A stretch of DNA of 64,000 bases from Syntrophomonadaceae bacterium (GTDB lineage Bacteria; Bacillota; Dethiobacteria; DTU022): positions 1 to 64,000 of the forward strand of contig SKMK01000035.1 of assembly GCA_007121075.1 (NCBI GenBank), in the 5' to 3' direction. The position numbers and the translations under genes are program-made. The notes under the pieces were generated by a model, which was not told the DNA's origin, searched no databases, and saw only the letters and a program-made list of their open reading frames with translations. Shown here piece by piece: positions 23,620-31,448 of the stretch. How positions within the stretch are numbered: position 1 is the stretch's first letter; each line of letters opens with the position of its first letter.

Positions 23620-24794
23620 TGCGTTTTTTAACGGGCGGCGAGTCGCACGGCCCCTGCCTGACCGGCATTATAGAAGGCCTGCCTGCAGGATTGGAGCTGG
23701 ACAAAAAAGCGATCGATAAACAGCTGGAACGCCGCCAGCAAGGCTACGGGCGCGGTGGGCGGATGGCCATTGAAAAGGACCGGGTCGAGTTTTTATCCGG
23801 TTTGCGCTTTAACCGCACCATCGGCAGCCCGCTGACCCTTCGCATTGAAAACCGGGATTGGGATAACTGGCGGGAGCTGATGGCTCCCGAAGGTGATCCT
23901 CCGCCGGAAACGGAAGCTGTAACCCGGCCCCGGCCCGGCCATGCCGACCTGGCCGGCGGCTTAAAATACAACTACAGCGACCTGCGCCTGGTTTTAGAGC
24001 GCTCGAGCGCCAGGGAAACGGCGATGCGGGTGGCGGTGGGTACCGTGGGCCGAATCCTGGTGGAGAGGTTTGGTTTTAAATTTTACAGCCATGTGGCTGC
24101 CATCGGGCCCGTTGCTTCACCGGTTAAGGCTGAAGAACTACCCGATCTGGCTGAGAAGGTGGAAAGATCAGCCCTGCGCTGCGCAGACCCCCGGTCCGAA
24201 GAGGCCATGCTGGAGGAAATAAACCGGTCCGGGGAAGAAGGTGATACCCTGGGCGGGGTAATCGAGCTGGTCATCACCGGGGTGCCTCCCGGGCTGGGCA
24301 GCCATGTCCACTGGGATCGCCGCCTTGACGGGCGTCTGGCTGGGGCGCTGATGAGCATTCAGGGGATCAAGGGTATTGAAATTGGAGCCGGTTTTTCAGC
24401 GGCGGCGCGGCGCGGATCACTTACCCATGATCAAATGGTGACAGATAGGGAAGGTGGCATCAGCCGCTCTTCCAACCGGGCCGGAGGTGTTGAAGGAGGC
24501 ATTACCAACGGCGAAGCGATAGTGGTCAGGATGGCCATGAAGCCAATCCCCACCCTGGCCCGCCCGCTCGACAGCATCGACCTGGAAACGGGGCTGGACG
24601 CCCCCGGGGCGGTAGAAAGGTCGGATGTCTGCGCGGTCCCGTCCGTAGCCGTGGTGGCCGAGGCGGTTGCAGCCTGGGAAATTGCCGCCGCCTTCCGGGA
24701 GAAATTCGGGGGCGATTTCATGGAAGAGATCGAAGCATCCTATCAGCACTACCTGGAAACAGTCAGCCGGCGCTTGAGGAAAAAACAATTTTAA
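23619..24794 (+). CDS. aroC: Chorismate synthase
   Basis: This 391-residue FMN-dependent enzyme makes chorismate, the end of the shikimate route. Signatures: FLTGGESHGPCLTGIIEGLP at the start, RRQQGYGRGGRM, RPRPGHADLAGGLKYNYSDL, LERSSARETAMRVAVG, GIEIGAGFSAA, SNRAGGVEGGITNGE and RSDVCAVPSVAVVAE. Length and motifs are complete. AGGAGGGAG lies just ahead of the ATG. It is joined to ogt on the left and followed 80 bases later by aroB. Confidence 0.96.
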   Translation: MRFLTGGESHGPCLTGIIEGLPAGLELDKKAIDKQLERRQQGYGRGGRMAIEKDRVEFLSGLRFNRTIGSPLTLRIENRDWDNWRELMAPEGDPPPETEAVTRPRPGHADLAGGLKYNYSDLRLVLERSSARETAMRVAVGTVGRILVERFGFKFYSHVAAIGPVASPVKAEELPDLAEKVERSALRCADPRSEEAMLEEINRSGEEGDTLGGVIELVITGVPPGLGSHVHWDRRLDGRLAGALMSIQGIKGIEIGAGFSAAARRGSLTHDQMVTDREGGISRSSNRAGGVEGGITNGEAIVVRMAMKPIPTLARPLDSIDLETGLDAPGAVERSDVCAVPSVAVVAEAVAAWEIAAAFREKFGGDFMEEIEASYQHYLETVSRRLRKKQF

Positions 24795-24874
24795 TGCGAT
24801 TATCCTGTCAGGTACCGGAAAACGGCCCTGATTTGTACCTCATAACAGGCCCGGCGGGAAGGTTGGAATAATTT

Positions 24875-25975
24875 TTGAGTGGCAAGGAAATTAAGATAAA
24901 AACGGGGGGCTTTGATTACCGGGTCCTGATTGACGAAGGGCTGCCGGCGGAAACCGGCCGGTTTTTGCGCCTGCTGTTTCCTTCCGATCGGGCCCTGCTG
25001 GTCAGTGACCACAATGTCTATTCCCGTTACGGGGAGCAGGTTATAGAAGCCCTGGCGGCTGAGAAATGGCGGGTCAAAACCGCCCTGATCAGGCCGGGGG
25101 AAAGATCGAAGTCTTTGTCCGGGGCCAGGCGCCTGTATGACGCCTGTGTCGAAGCCGGCCTTGACCGCAATTCCCCGGTCATTGCCCTGGGCGGGGGCGT
25201 GGTTGGCGATCTGGCCGGTTTTGTGGCCGCCACTTATATGCGGGGCGTACCCCTGGTTATGCTTCCCACCAGCCTCCTGGCCCAGGTCGACAGCAGTGTG
25301 GGGGGTAAAGTGGCCGTAAACCACCCCCTCGGCAAAAATATGATCGGGGCATTTTACCCGCCCCGCCTGGTCCTCATCGATCCCCTGGTTTTAAAGACCC
25401 TTTCGGAGAGGCAGTTCAGGGCCGGGGTGGCTGAAATGATTAAATACGGCATTATTGAAGACGAGAACTTTTTCTTCCGGCTGGAAGACAACCTGGACCG
25501 GCTGTTTAAAAGAGAACCCACCTTTTTGGCCGAGGCAGTAGCAGCCTCGGTCAGCTCCAAGGCCAGGGTGGTGGAACAGGACGAGTTTGAACGTGATTAC
25601 AGGCGGATCTTAAATTTCGGCCATACCATCGGCCACGCCCTGGAGGCGGCTGCCGCTTACCGCTATTACCTGCATGGCGAAGCGGTTTTGATCGGGATGG
25701 CCCTTGCCGTCGATCTGGCCGAACAGCTCGGCTTCCTGGACCCTGCGACCGCCGGCCGCATCAGGCGCCTTTTGGGCCGGATCAAGATTAAAAAACCACC
25801 GGCAGGCTTGACTGCTGAACAGGTAATCGGTAAACTGGAGCATGATAAAAAACGCCGCAGTAACGATCTGATTTTTGTTCTTCCCGATAAAATCGGTTCT
25901 GCAGTGATGGTTCCGGTAAGCGACAAAAAAATGGTCACCGCAGTGGTAGAATCATACCTCGGGGGCGGCGCTTGA
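24875..25975 (+). CDS. aroB: 3-dehydroquinate synthase
   Basis: This 366-residue NAD- and metal-dependent enzyme catalyses the second step of the shikimate route. Seen: RPGERSKSLSGARRLYDACV, ALGGGVVGDLAGFVAATYMR near 105, LPTSLLAQVDSSVGGKVAVN, NMIGAFYPPRLVLIDP, GVAEMIKYGIIED, RRILNFGHTIGHALE and the metal-ligand HGEAVLIGMALAVD. TTG is the most likely start. The ribosome binding site is weak (GAAGG about 12 bases upstream), so the first few residues are uncertain. It ends the aro/his block; aroK, aroE and aroD are not in the window. Confidence 0.95.
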   Translation: MSGKEIKIKTGGFDYRVLIDEGLPAETGRFLRLLFPSDRALLVSDHNVYSRYGEQVIEALAAEKWRVKTALIRPGERSKSLSGARRLYDACVEAGLDRNSPVIALGGGVVGDLAGFVAATYMRGVPLVMLPTSLLAQVDSSVGGKVAVNHPLGKNMIGAFYPPRLVLIDPLVLKTLSERQFRAGVAEMIKYGIIEDENFFFRLEDNLDRLFKREPTFLAEAVAASVSSKARVVEQDEFERDYRRILNFGHTIGHALEAAAAYRYYLHGEAVLIGMALAVDLAEQLGFLDPATAGRIRRLLGRIKIKKPPAGLTAEQVIGKLEHDKKRRSNDLIFVLPDKIGSAVMVPVSDKKMVTAVVESYLGGGA

Positions 25976-26000
25976 TTTGTTAGAAGGAATCAGAAAAATA

Positions 26001-26029
26001 ATGACAACTTAGCTCTACTCGGCTATACT
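26001..26029 (+). promoter_or_regulatory. Promoter ahead of secDF
   Basis: ATGACA at 26001-26006, a 17-base spacer and TATACT at 26024-26029 form a near-consensus sigma-A promoter. It gives a leader of about 90 bases before secD. Confidence 0.6.
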
Positions 26030-26080
26030 GGACAGGGTTTGGAATTTAACCCTGGTATTTAGATCGAGGAGCTGGGCCGG

Positions 26081-26102
26081 CCCGGCACCCGGATGTGCCG
26101 GG
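26081..26102 (+). other. GC-rich hairpin in the secD leader
   Basis: CCCGGCAC and GTGCCGGG form a perfect 8-bp stem with a 6-base loop, ending 11 bases before the secD ribosome binding site. No T-run follows, so it is not a standard terminator. It could steady the leader or limit translation initiation. Confidence 0.45.
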
Positions 26103-26126
26103 CGGTTTGAACGGAGAGTGATGGGT

Positions 26127-27365
26127 ATGAAAAAAACATCTAACCCCGGCAGCCTTTTAATTTTGATCGTTTTGTGCGTCCTGATTATTGTTTCGGCTTA
26201 CCATGCCTTCCAGAACGCAGCCGACCGGGAAGAAGGTATCAGGCGCGGGCTGGATATTGCGGGTGGCCTGTACGTGCTCATGGAAGCGGTGGAAACCGGT
26301 GACCGTGAAGTCGACGAAGACGCCATCAAACGTGCCATTGAAGTTATCCGCAACCGGGTTGATGAACTCGGGGTTGCTGAACCGGTTATTGCGCCCCAGG
26401 GGGATGACCGGATCCGGATCGAACTTCCAGACCTGGAAGACGTCGAGCAGGCCCGCGAGATTATCGGGCGCACGGCCATGCTCACTTTTGTCGGACCGGA
26501 CGGGGAAGAAATAGTGACCGGGGCCCACCTGGAACGGGCCCGGGTGGAAAGGCAGCCGGAAGTGTTGCCCCATCCTTTTGTCAGCCTTGAATTTGACAGA
26601 GAAGGAGCGCGGCGTTTTGCTGAAGCCACCCAAAAATATTTCGGCGAACCGATTGCCATTTACCTGGATGATACAAAGATTTCTGAACCCGTGGTCAGGG
26701 CGGTGATTACCGAAGGCCACGCCACGATTGAGGGCAACTTTGAATTTGAAGAAGCCGCCGAGCTGGCCTTGCTGCTCAGGAGCGGTGCCCTCCCGGTTGA
26801 ACTGCGCGAGCTTGAATCCCGCCTGGTCGGCCCGACCCTGGGCCAGCGGACCGAAGAAATAGCCGCCTATGCGGCGGCGGTGGGCCTGATCCTGGTCCTG
26901 TTGTTTATGATCCTTTACTACCGCCTGGCCGGGATTATCGCCGGATTTGCCCTGGTGTTTTACCTGTCCCTGGTCCTGTGGGCTTTGAACTACCTGCCCA
27001 CCACTCTGACCCTGCCCGGAATTGCCGGGTTGATCCTTTCCATTGGGATGGCCGTGGATGCCAACGTGATTATTTTTGAAAGGATCAAAGACGAGTTGCG
27101 TTCGGGACGGACTATACGAAGCGCCATGGAAAGCGGCTTTAATCGAGCTTTCCGGGCTATACTCGATGCCAATGTCACCACCCTGATCGTGACCGTGGTC
27201 CTTTTTATCCTGGCCAGCGGCCCGGTTAGAGGTTTTGCGGTTACCCTGTTTATCGGCATTGTCTGCAGTATGTTCACGGCCATAGTGCTGACCCGGGCCC
27301 TGCTGCGCCTTGCCTTTAAATCCGGTGTTATCCAGAGCGGGGCTTACGTGGGGGTGAAAATATAA
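26127..27365 (+). CDS. secD: SecD, protein-export membrane protein
   Basis: SecD works with SecF to use the proton or sodium gradient to pull secreted proteins out of the SecYEG channel. The protein (about 412 residues) has an N-terminal helix, the RGLDIAGGLYVLMEAVE strand that begins the first periplasmic domain, a P1-like region (ELPDLEDVEQAREIIGRTAM), and five C-terminal helices with the SecD signature GMAVDANVIIFERIKDELR. It is a short SecD of the Gram-positive kind. Of three possible starts I prefer the ATG at 26127, because GGAG is 10 bases upstream; starts at 26118 and 26121 sit too close. It overlaps secF by one base (TAATG). Confidence 0.93.
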   Translation: MKKTSNPGSLLILIVLCVLIIVSAYHAFQNAADREEGIRRGLDIAGGLYVLMEAVETGDREVDEDAIKRAIEVIRNRVDELGVAEPVIAPQGDDRIRIELPDLEDVEQAREIIGRTAMLTFVGPDGEEIVTGAHLERARVERQPEVLPHPFVSLEFDREGARRFAEATQKYFGEPIAIYLDDTKISEPVVRAVITEGHATIEGNFEFEEAAELALLLRSGALPVELRELESRLVGPTLGQRTEEIAAYAAAVGLILVLLFMILYYRLAGIIAGFALVFYLSLVLWALNYLPTTLTLPGIAGLILSIGMAVDANVIIFERIKDELRSGRTIRSAMESGFNRAFRAILDANVTTLIVTVVLFILASGPVRGFAVTLFIGIVCSMFTAIVLTRALLRLAFKSGVIQSGAYVGVKI

Positions 27366-28291
27366 TGATTGATTTCATAGGCAACCGCCGTAAAGCATAC
27401 CTGCTCTCAGCAGCCCTGATCGTGGCCGGCTTATTGTCCCTGGCCATTTTCGGATTAAACCTGGGTATTGATTTTACCGGCGGTACCGTCTTGCAGTTTT
27501 ATGTTGGAGAAGAAGCTTCCCTGGAAGAAATAGAGGCCGCCATTGAGCCTTTTGATGAGCTGGAAGGGGCTACAGTGCAGGTGATCCAGGGCCGGGACCT
27601 GGAAGGCCAGCCGACAGACGAGGGATTGATTATCAGGGGCCCGTATATGCCGCAGGAGCGGCGCGATGCCCTGGTCGATGAATTTAGAGACCGGTTCCCG
27701 GGGATGACCGCCGATGACCTGCGGATAGAAAGCGTCGGTGCGGTGATCGGCGCCGAGCTGACCCGCCAGGCCCTGCTGTCTCTATTCGTGGCCATCCTGG
27801 CCATGGTAGCCTACATTACCTTCCGGTTTGAATTCAAATTTGCCGTGGCCACCATTACTGCCCTCCTGCACAATATCATCATTGTGCTGGGTATATTTTC
27901 CATCCTGCAGATGGAAATCAACGTTCCCTTTGTGGCTGCTATCCTGACCGTATTTGGCTACTCGGTGAACGACACGATCGTGATCATGGACCGGATCCGG
28001 GAAAACATCAAGCACAGGAAAAAAGGTGACTATGTCGAAGTAGTTAACCAGAGCATTAACCAGAACCTGGTGCGCTCGATCAATACGTCCCTGACCACCT
28101 TGCTGGTTTTAACGGCGCTGCTGTTCGGGTTCCATTACTTTATCGGTAGCCTGGACCTGATCGTCTTTGTAGTGGCCCTGATCCTGGGCGTATTTGTGGG
28201 CACCTACTCGTCAATCTTTATTGCCAGCCCCCTGTGGCTGAACCTGCAGGATTACAAGTTCAGTTTAAGCCGCCGCCGTAAAGCAGCTTAA
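27365..28291 (+). CDS. secF: SecF, protein-export membrane protein
   Basis: This 308-residue partner of SecD has an N-terminal helix, GIDFTGGTVLQFYV at the start of its extracellular domain, and five C-terminal helices with the family motifs AILTVFGYSVNDTIVIMDRI and NQNLVRSINTSLTTL. It shares one base with the secD stop, so the two are translated together in equal amount. A terminator-like hairpin lies 90 bases downstream. yajC is not adjacent. Confidence 0.94.
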   Translation: MIDFIGNRRKAYLLSAALIVAGLLSLAIFGLNLGIDFTGGTVLQFYVGEEASLEEIEAAIEPFDELEGATVQVIQGRDLEGQPTDEGLIIRGPYMPQERRDALVDEFRDRFPGMTADDLRIESVGAVIGAELTRQALLSLFVAILAMVAYITFRFEFKFAVATITALLHNIIIVLGIFSILQMEINVPFVAAILTVFGYSVNDTIVIMDRIRENIKHRKKGDYVEVVNQSINQNLVRSINTSLTTLLVLTALLFGFHYFIGSLDLIVFVVALILGVFVGTYSSIFIASPLWLNLQDYKFSLSRRRKAA

Positions 28292-28380
28292 GGGTAGATA
28301 CATCAAACACGTTTGAGACTTTAATAGATATACAATATATTTCCCGGCTCTGCCTGTGGCGCTACCAGCAGGCAAAGCGT

Positions 28381-28409
28381 AAAGCGGGACCGGTTGAATC
28401 CGCTTTTTC
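28381..28409 (+). terminator. Terminator after secF
   Basis: AAAGCGG and CCGCTTT form a 7-bp stem around a 12-base loop, with the stem running into TTTTTCA. It lies 90 bases after secF and 32 before lapA, so it probably ends the secDF transcript. Confidence 0.6.
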
Positions 28410-28440
28410 AATAAATCTATAGAGTGGGAGGAGAGAACAG

Positions 28441-28941
28441 GTGAGTTCTTTCTATTTAATCCTGGCCCTGGTTTTCAGTTTGATCATTGCCATAGTGGCG
28501 ATCGCCAATACAGAACCGGTAACCGTTAACTACCTTTTCGGACGCGCCGATGTATCCCTGATTGTCCTGATCCTTGGCTCGGCCTTTGCAGGGGCCCTGG
28601 TCATGGGCATGCTCACCCTTTTCCGCAGTATTAAGGCCGCCCTTGCTTTCCGCCAGCTCCGCCAGGAGAAGGAAACCCTGCAGAAGCAGGTCAGGGAACT
28701 TGAAAACGATAAAGTGTTCCTGGAAGCAGAGCTGAACAAGGTCCTTTCCGTTCCGGAAGAACCGGAACCAGAGTTCACAGAAAGCGAAACCGGGGCCGAA
28801 GAAGACGGACCCGCAGAGGAGCCCGAGTCCTGGCGCAGGAAGAAGCCCGGGCAGGAATCCAGTGAAGAAGCTGAGGAAGAGAGCAGGGAGGAATCAGGTG
28901 AAGAACCCGGGGAAGAAGGAGCGGATGAAAAACCTTCATGA
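28441..28941 (+). CDS. LapA-domain (DUF1049) membrane protein with acidic tail
   Basis: This 166-residue protein has two membrane helices (FYLILALVFSLIIAIVAIA and VLILGSAFAGALVMGMLTLF) separated by NTEPVTVNYLFGRADVSL, the LapA/DUF1049 pattern. A coiled-coil stretch (RQEKETLQKQVRELENDKVF) follows, then about 60 residues that are mostly Glu with Pro, Ser and Gly. In E. coli LapA-like proteins work with LapB in lipopolysaccharide control; in a Gram-positive that role does not apply and the function is unknown. GTG start after GGGAGGAG. It overlaps recJ by four bases (ATGA), so its translation is coupled to a DNA-repair gene. Confidence 0.8.
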   Translation: MSSFYLILALVFSLIIAIVAIANTEPVTVNYLFGRADVSLIVLILGSAFAGALVMGMLTLFRSIKAALAFRQLRQEKETLQKQVRELENDKVFLEAELNKVLSVPEEPEPEFTESETGAEEDGPAEEPESWRRKKPGQESSEEAEEESREESGEEPGEEGADEKPS

Positions 28942-31367
28942 GCCTGAGCGGCAAGCAGTGGATATGGCCCGAACACGACCGTAACCTGGTTAATAAAATG
29001 GCTAAAAGCCTTGGCTCTACGCCCGCCCTGGCCCGGTTGCTTATCAACCGCGGGATCACCGACCCCGGCCAGGCCCGGGCTTTTTTGTGCCCATCCCCGG
29101 ATCAGTTTCACTCTCCCTGGAAAATGGCGGGGATGGCAGAAGCGGTGGACAGGCTGGCCGGAGCCCTGCAAGAGGGTGAAATAATAGTGGTTCACGGCGA
29201 TTACGATGCCGACGGCATCGCCGCCTCGGCGATCGTGGTCGAAGCCCTGCGCGAACTCGGAGGCCGGGTGGATTATTACCTGCCCAGCCGCTTTGGAGAA
29301 GGATACGGCCTGCACATCGGACCACTACGGCAATTCAGAGATGAAGGAGCCTCCCTGGTAGTTACCGTTGACTGCGGCATTAACGCCGTTGAAGAGGTCA
29401 GGTGGGCCGCCTGCAACGGCCTTGATATAATTGTCACCGATCACCATCAGCCCCTGGAAACTCTGCAGGGACAGGTGGCCGCTCTCAATCCCCTCCGGCC
29501 GGACTGCCCGTACCCCTTTAAAGAACTTTCCGGGGCCGGGATTGCCTTCAAGATGGTTTCCGCCCTGATGGAAAAGCTGGAGAAACCCTTCCCCGGGCAC
29601 CTGCTTGATCTGGCTGCCCTGGGTACCACTGCGGACGTGGTCCCTTTGCTTGATGAAAACAGGATTATCGTCCATCAGGGCCTGGAAGTGCTGCGCCGCA
29701 TGCGCCGGGTGGGCTTTAAAGCCCTGGCCGAAGCGGTCAACCTCGACGAGCAAAGAATAAACAGCACCACCCTTTCCTTTGTCCTGGCCCCGGCCATCAA
29801 TGCCGCCGGGAGAATGGGCGAAGCCCTGCCGGCGGCGGAGCTGCTGCTGGAAGAAGATCCTTCCCGGGCGCAGGAACTGGCTGAAACCCTGCACCGGGCC
29901 AACCAGCTCCGGCGGACCACGGAGCAAAACATCCTGCTTGAAGCCGAAGAGGCCGCCATCGATCTGCTTTCCAGGGGCGACCAGAAGGTAATTACCCTGG
30001 CCGGCCAAAACTGGCATCACGGCGTTATCGGTATCGTAGCCTCCCGGTTGGTTGACAAGTATAACCGCCCCTTTTGCCTGGTTGCCCTGGAGGGTGAAGA
30101 AGGACGCGGTTCCGCGCGCAGTATCCCCGGTTTTGATATAACGGCTGCCCTTTCAGAATGCGCCGCCAATCTGGAAAGGTTTGGCGGTCATGAGCAGGCG
30201 GCGGGGTTTACCGTGCGGGCCGACCGGGTGGAGGAGCTCAGGGACTGCCTCAACCGCTACGCCGTTTCCAATTTGGCGGACAGGGACCTGAAACCGCTCC
30301 TGTTTATCGAAGCCGAGCTGGAAGATTCGGAAATTCACTTTAACCTTACCGATAGTCTGGAACAGCTCCAGCCGTTTGGTACCGCCAATCCGGTTCCTCT
30401 TTTTGCCAGCCGCGACTGGGAAATTCAGTCATGGCGGCTGGTGGGGGCCGATCAAAAGCACCTCAAGTTACAGCTGCGAAAAGAGAACCGCACCCTGGAT
30501 CCGATCGTTTTTTCCGGTTCTTTTTTGGAACCGAAGCTTGAAAAAGGCCGCCGGGTGGACCTGGCCCTCAAGTTGAAAGTAGGCTTTTTCAGGGATCAGA
30601 AAACTCTCGAAGCCGAGGTCAGGGACCTCAGGTACAGCGATAACCATAAATCGGGGCCCCTGGAAATCATAGACCGGCGCTACTGCCGGGACCGCCTGGG
30701 CATGGTCAGGGATATCCTTGACCGGAGCGGGAACAGCAGTGTTGTTTTTGTGTCCACTCTTTCCCGTTCGGAGAAGATCAAAAAAAGCTGCTTCCTGCAG
30801 GAACCGCCCCGGTTTGTAACCAGCGGCTCCGTAAATGGCGCTGAAAGCCTCTCCGGTATTTCAGGCCCGGTTATTATATATGACCTGCCCCTCTATGAAG
30901 GAATCCTGAAACATATTTTCAGCCAGGGCTTGGACGAACAGCCCCTCACGGTTTACCTGGTTTACGGGCGGGACGACCTGAGGCGCAACAGGCACCTGAT
31001 CGATTTGTCCCTGCCTTCAACGGAAGCCCTTGAAAAAATCGTTTCCGCCTTTCCTGAGCACCCTGGAGAGGATCAAGATCCCGTTTTTCCCGGCCCCGGT
31101 GCAGAAAAGCTTGGTTTTGAACCTGTCCCGGGCTTCTGGGAGCGGACGGAAAAGATCTTTACGGAAATTGGCCTTCTTGAAGAAGGCGCTTTTACTTTCT
31201 CCAAATGGCCTGAAATCAGGGCTAAATGGCCCTCCTGCCTCGATCAATCATCCACTTACTGCTCCACTGCCGCTTTAAGAGAGCAGTGCGAACGATTCCA
31301 GGAGCATCTGCTGGAAGCGGGCCCGGACGAAATTGCTTCCTTTTTGCAGGGCCTGGCCGCTGATTAA
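28938..31367 (+). CDS. recJ: Single-stranded-DNA-specific exonuclease RecJ
   Basis: This 809-residue protein degrades single-stranded DNA 5'-to-3' in recombination and mismatch repair. DHH-family motifs: VVHGDYDADGIAASAIVVEA near 85, VTVDCGINAVEEVRWA, IVTDHHQP (DHH), DLAALGTTADVVPL, INAAGRMG, and the DHHA1 part HGVIGIVASRLVDKYNRP with GRGSARSIPGFDI and FGGHEQAAGFTV. An OB-fold segment follows, then about 230 C-terminal residues of weak conservation, as in long Firmicute RecJ proteins. It may supply 5'-end resection beside RecBCD. The apt gene often found between recJ and relA is absent. Confidence 0.94.
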   Translation: MSLSGKQWIWPEHDRNLVNKMAKSLGSTPALARLLINRGITDPGQARAFLCPSPDQFHSPWKMAGMAEAVDRLAGALQEGEIIVVHGDYDADGIAASAIVVEALRELGGRVDYYLPSRFGEGYGLHIGPLRQFRDEGASLVVTVDCGINAVEEVRWAACNGLDIIVTDHHQPLETLQGQVAALNPLRPDCPYPFKELSGAGIAFKMVSALMEKLEKPFPGHLLDLAALGTTADVVPLLDENRIIVHQGLEVLRRMRRVGFKALAEAVNLDEQRINSTTLSFVLAPAINAAGRMGEALPAAELLLEEDPSRAQELAETLHRANQLRRTTEQNILLEAEEAAIDLLSRGDQKVITLAGQNWHHGVIGIVASRLVDKYNRPFCLVALEGEEGRGSARSIPGFDITAALSECAANLERFGGHEQAAGFTVRADRVEELRDCLNRYAVSNLADRDLKPLLFIEAELEDSEIHFNLTDSLEQLQPFGTANPVPLFASRDWEIQSWRLVGADQKHLKLQLRKENRTLDPIVFSGSFLEPKLEKGRRVDLALKLKVGFFRDQKTLEAEVRDLRYSDNHKSGPLEIIDRRYCRDRLGMVRDILDRSGNSSVVFVSTLSRSEKIKKSCFLQEPPRFVTSGSVNGAESLSGISGPVIIYDLPLYEGILKHIFSQGLDEQPLTVYLVYGRDDLRRNRHLIDLSLPSTEALEKIVSAFPEHPGEDQDPVFPGPGAEKLGFEPVPGFWERTEKIFTEIGLLEEGAFTFSKWPEIRAKWPSCLDQSSTYCSTAALREQCERFQEHLLEAGPDEIASFLQGLAAD

Positions 31368-31448
31368 CGTTACCCTGTAGAAATTAATACCTTTTTTTAG
31401 TATTATAGACGTGATCACTATAAATACGTGTTCCGGGGAATGGATCAG

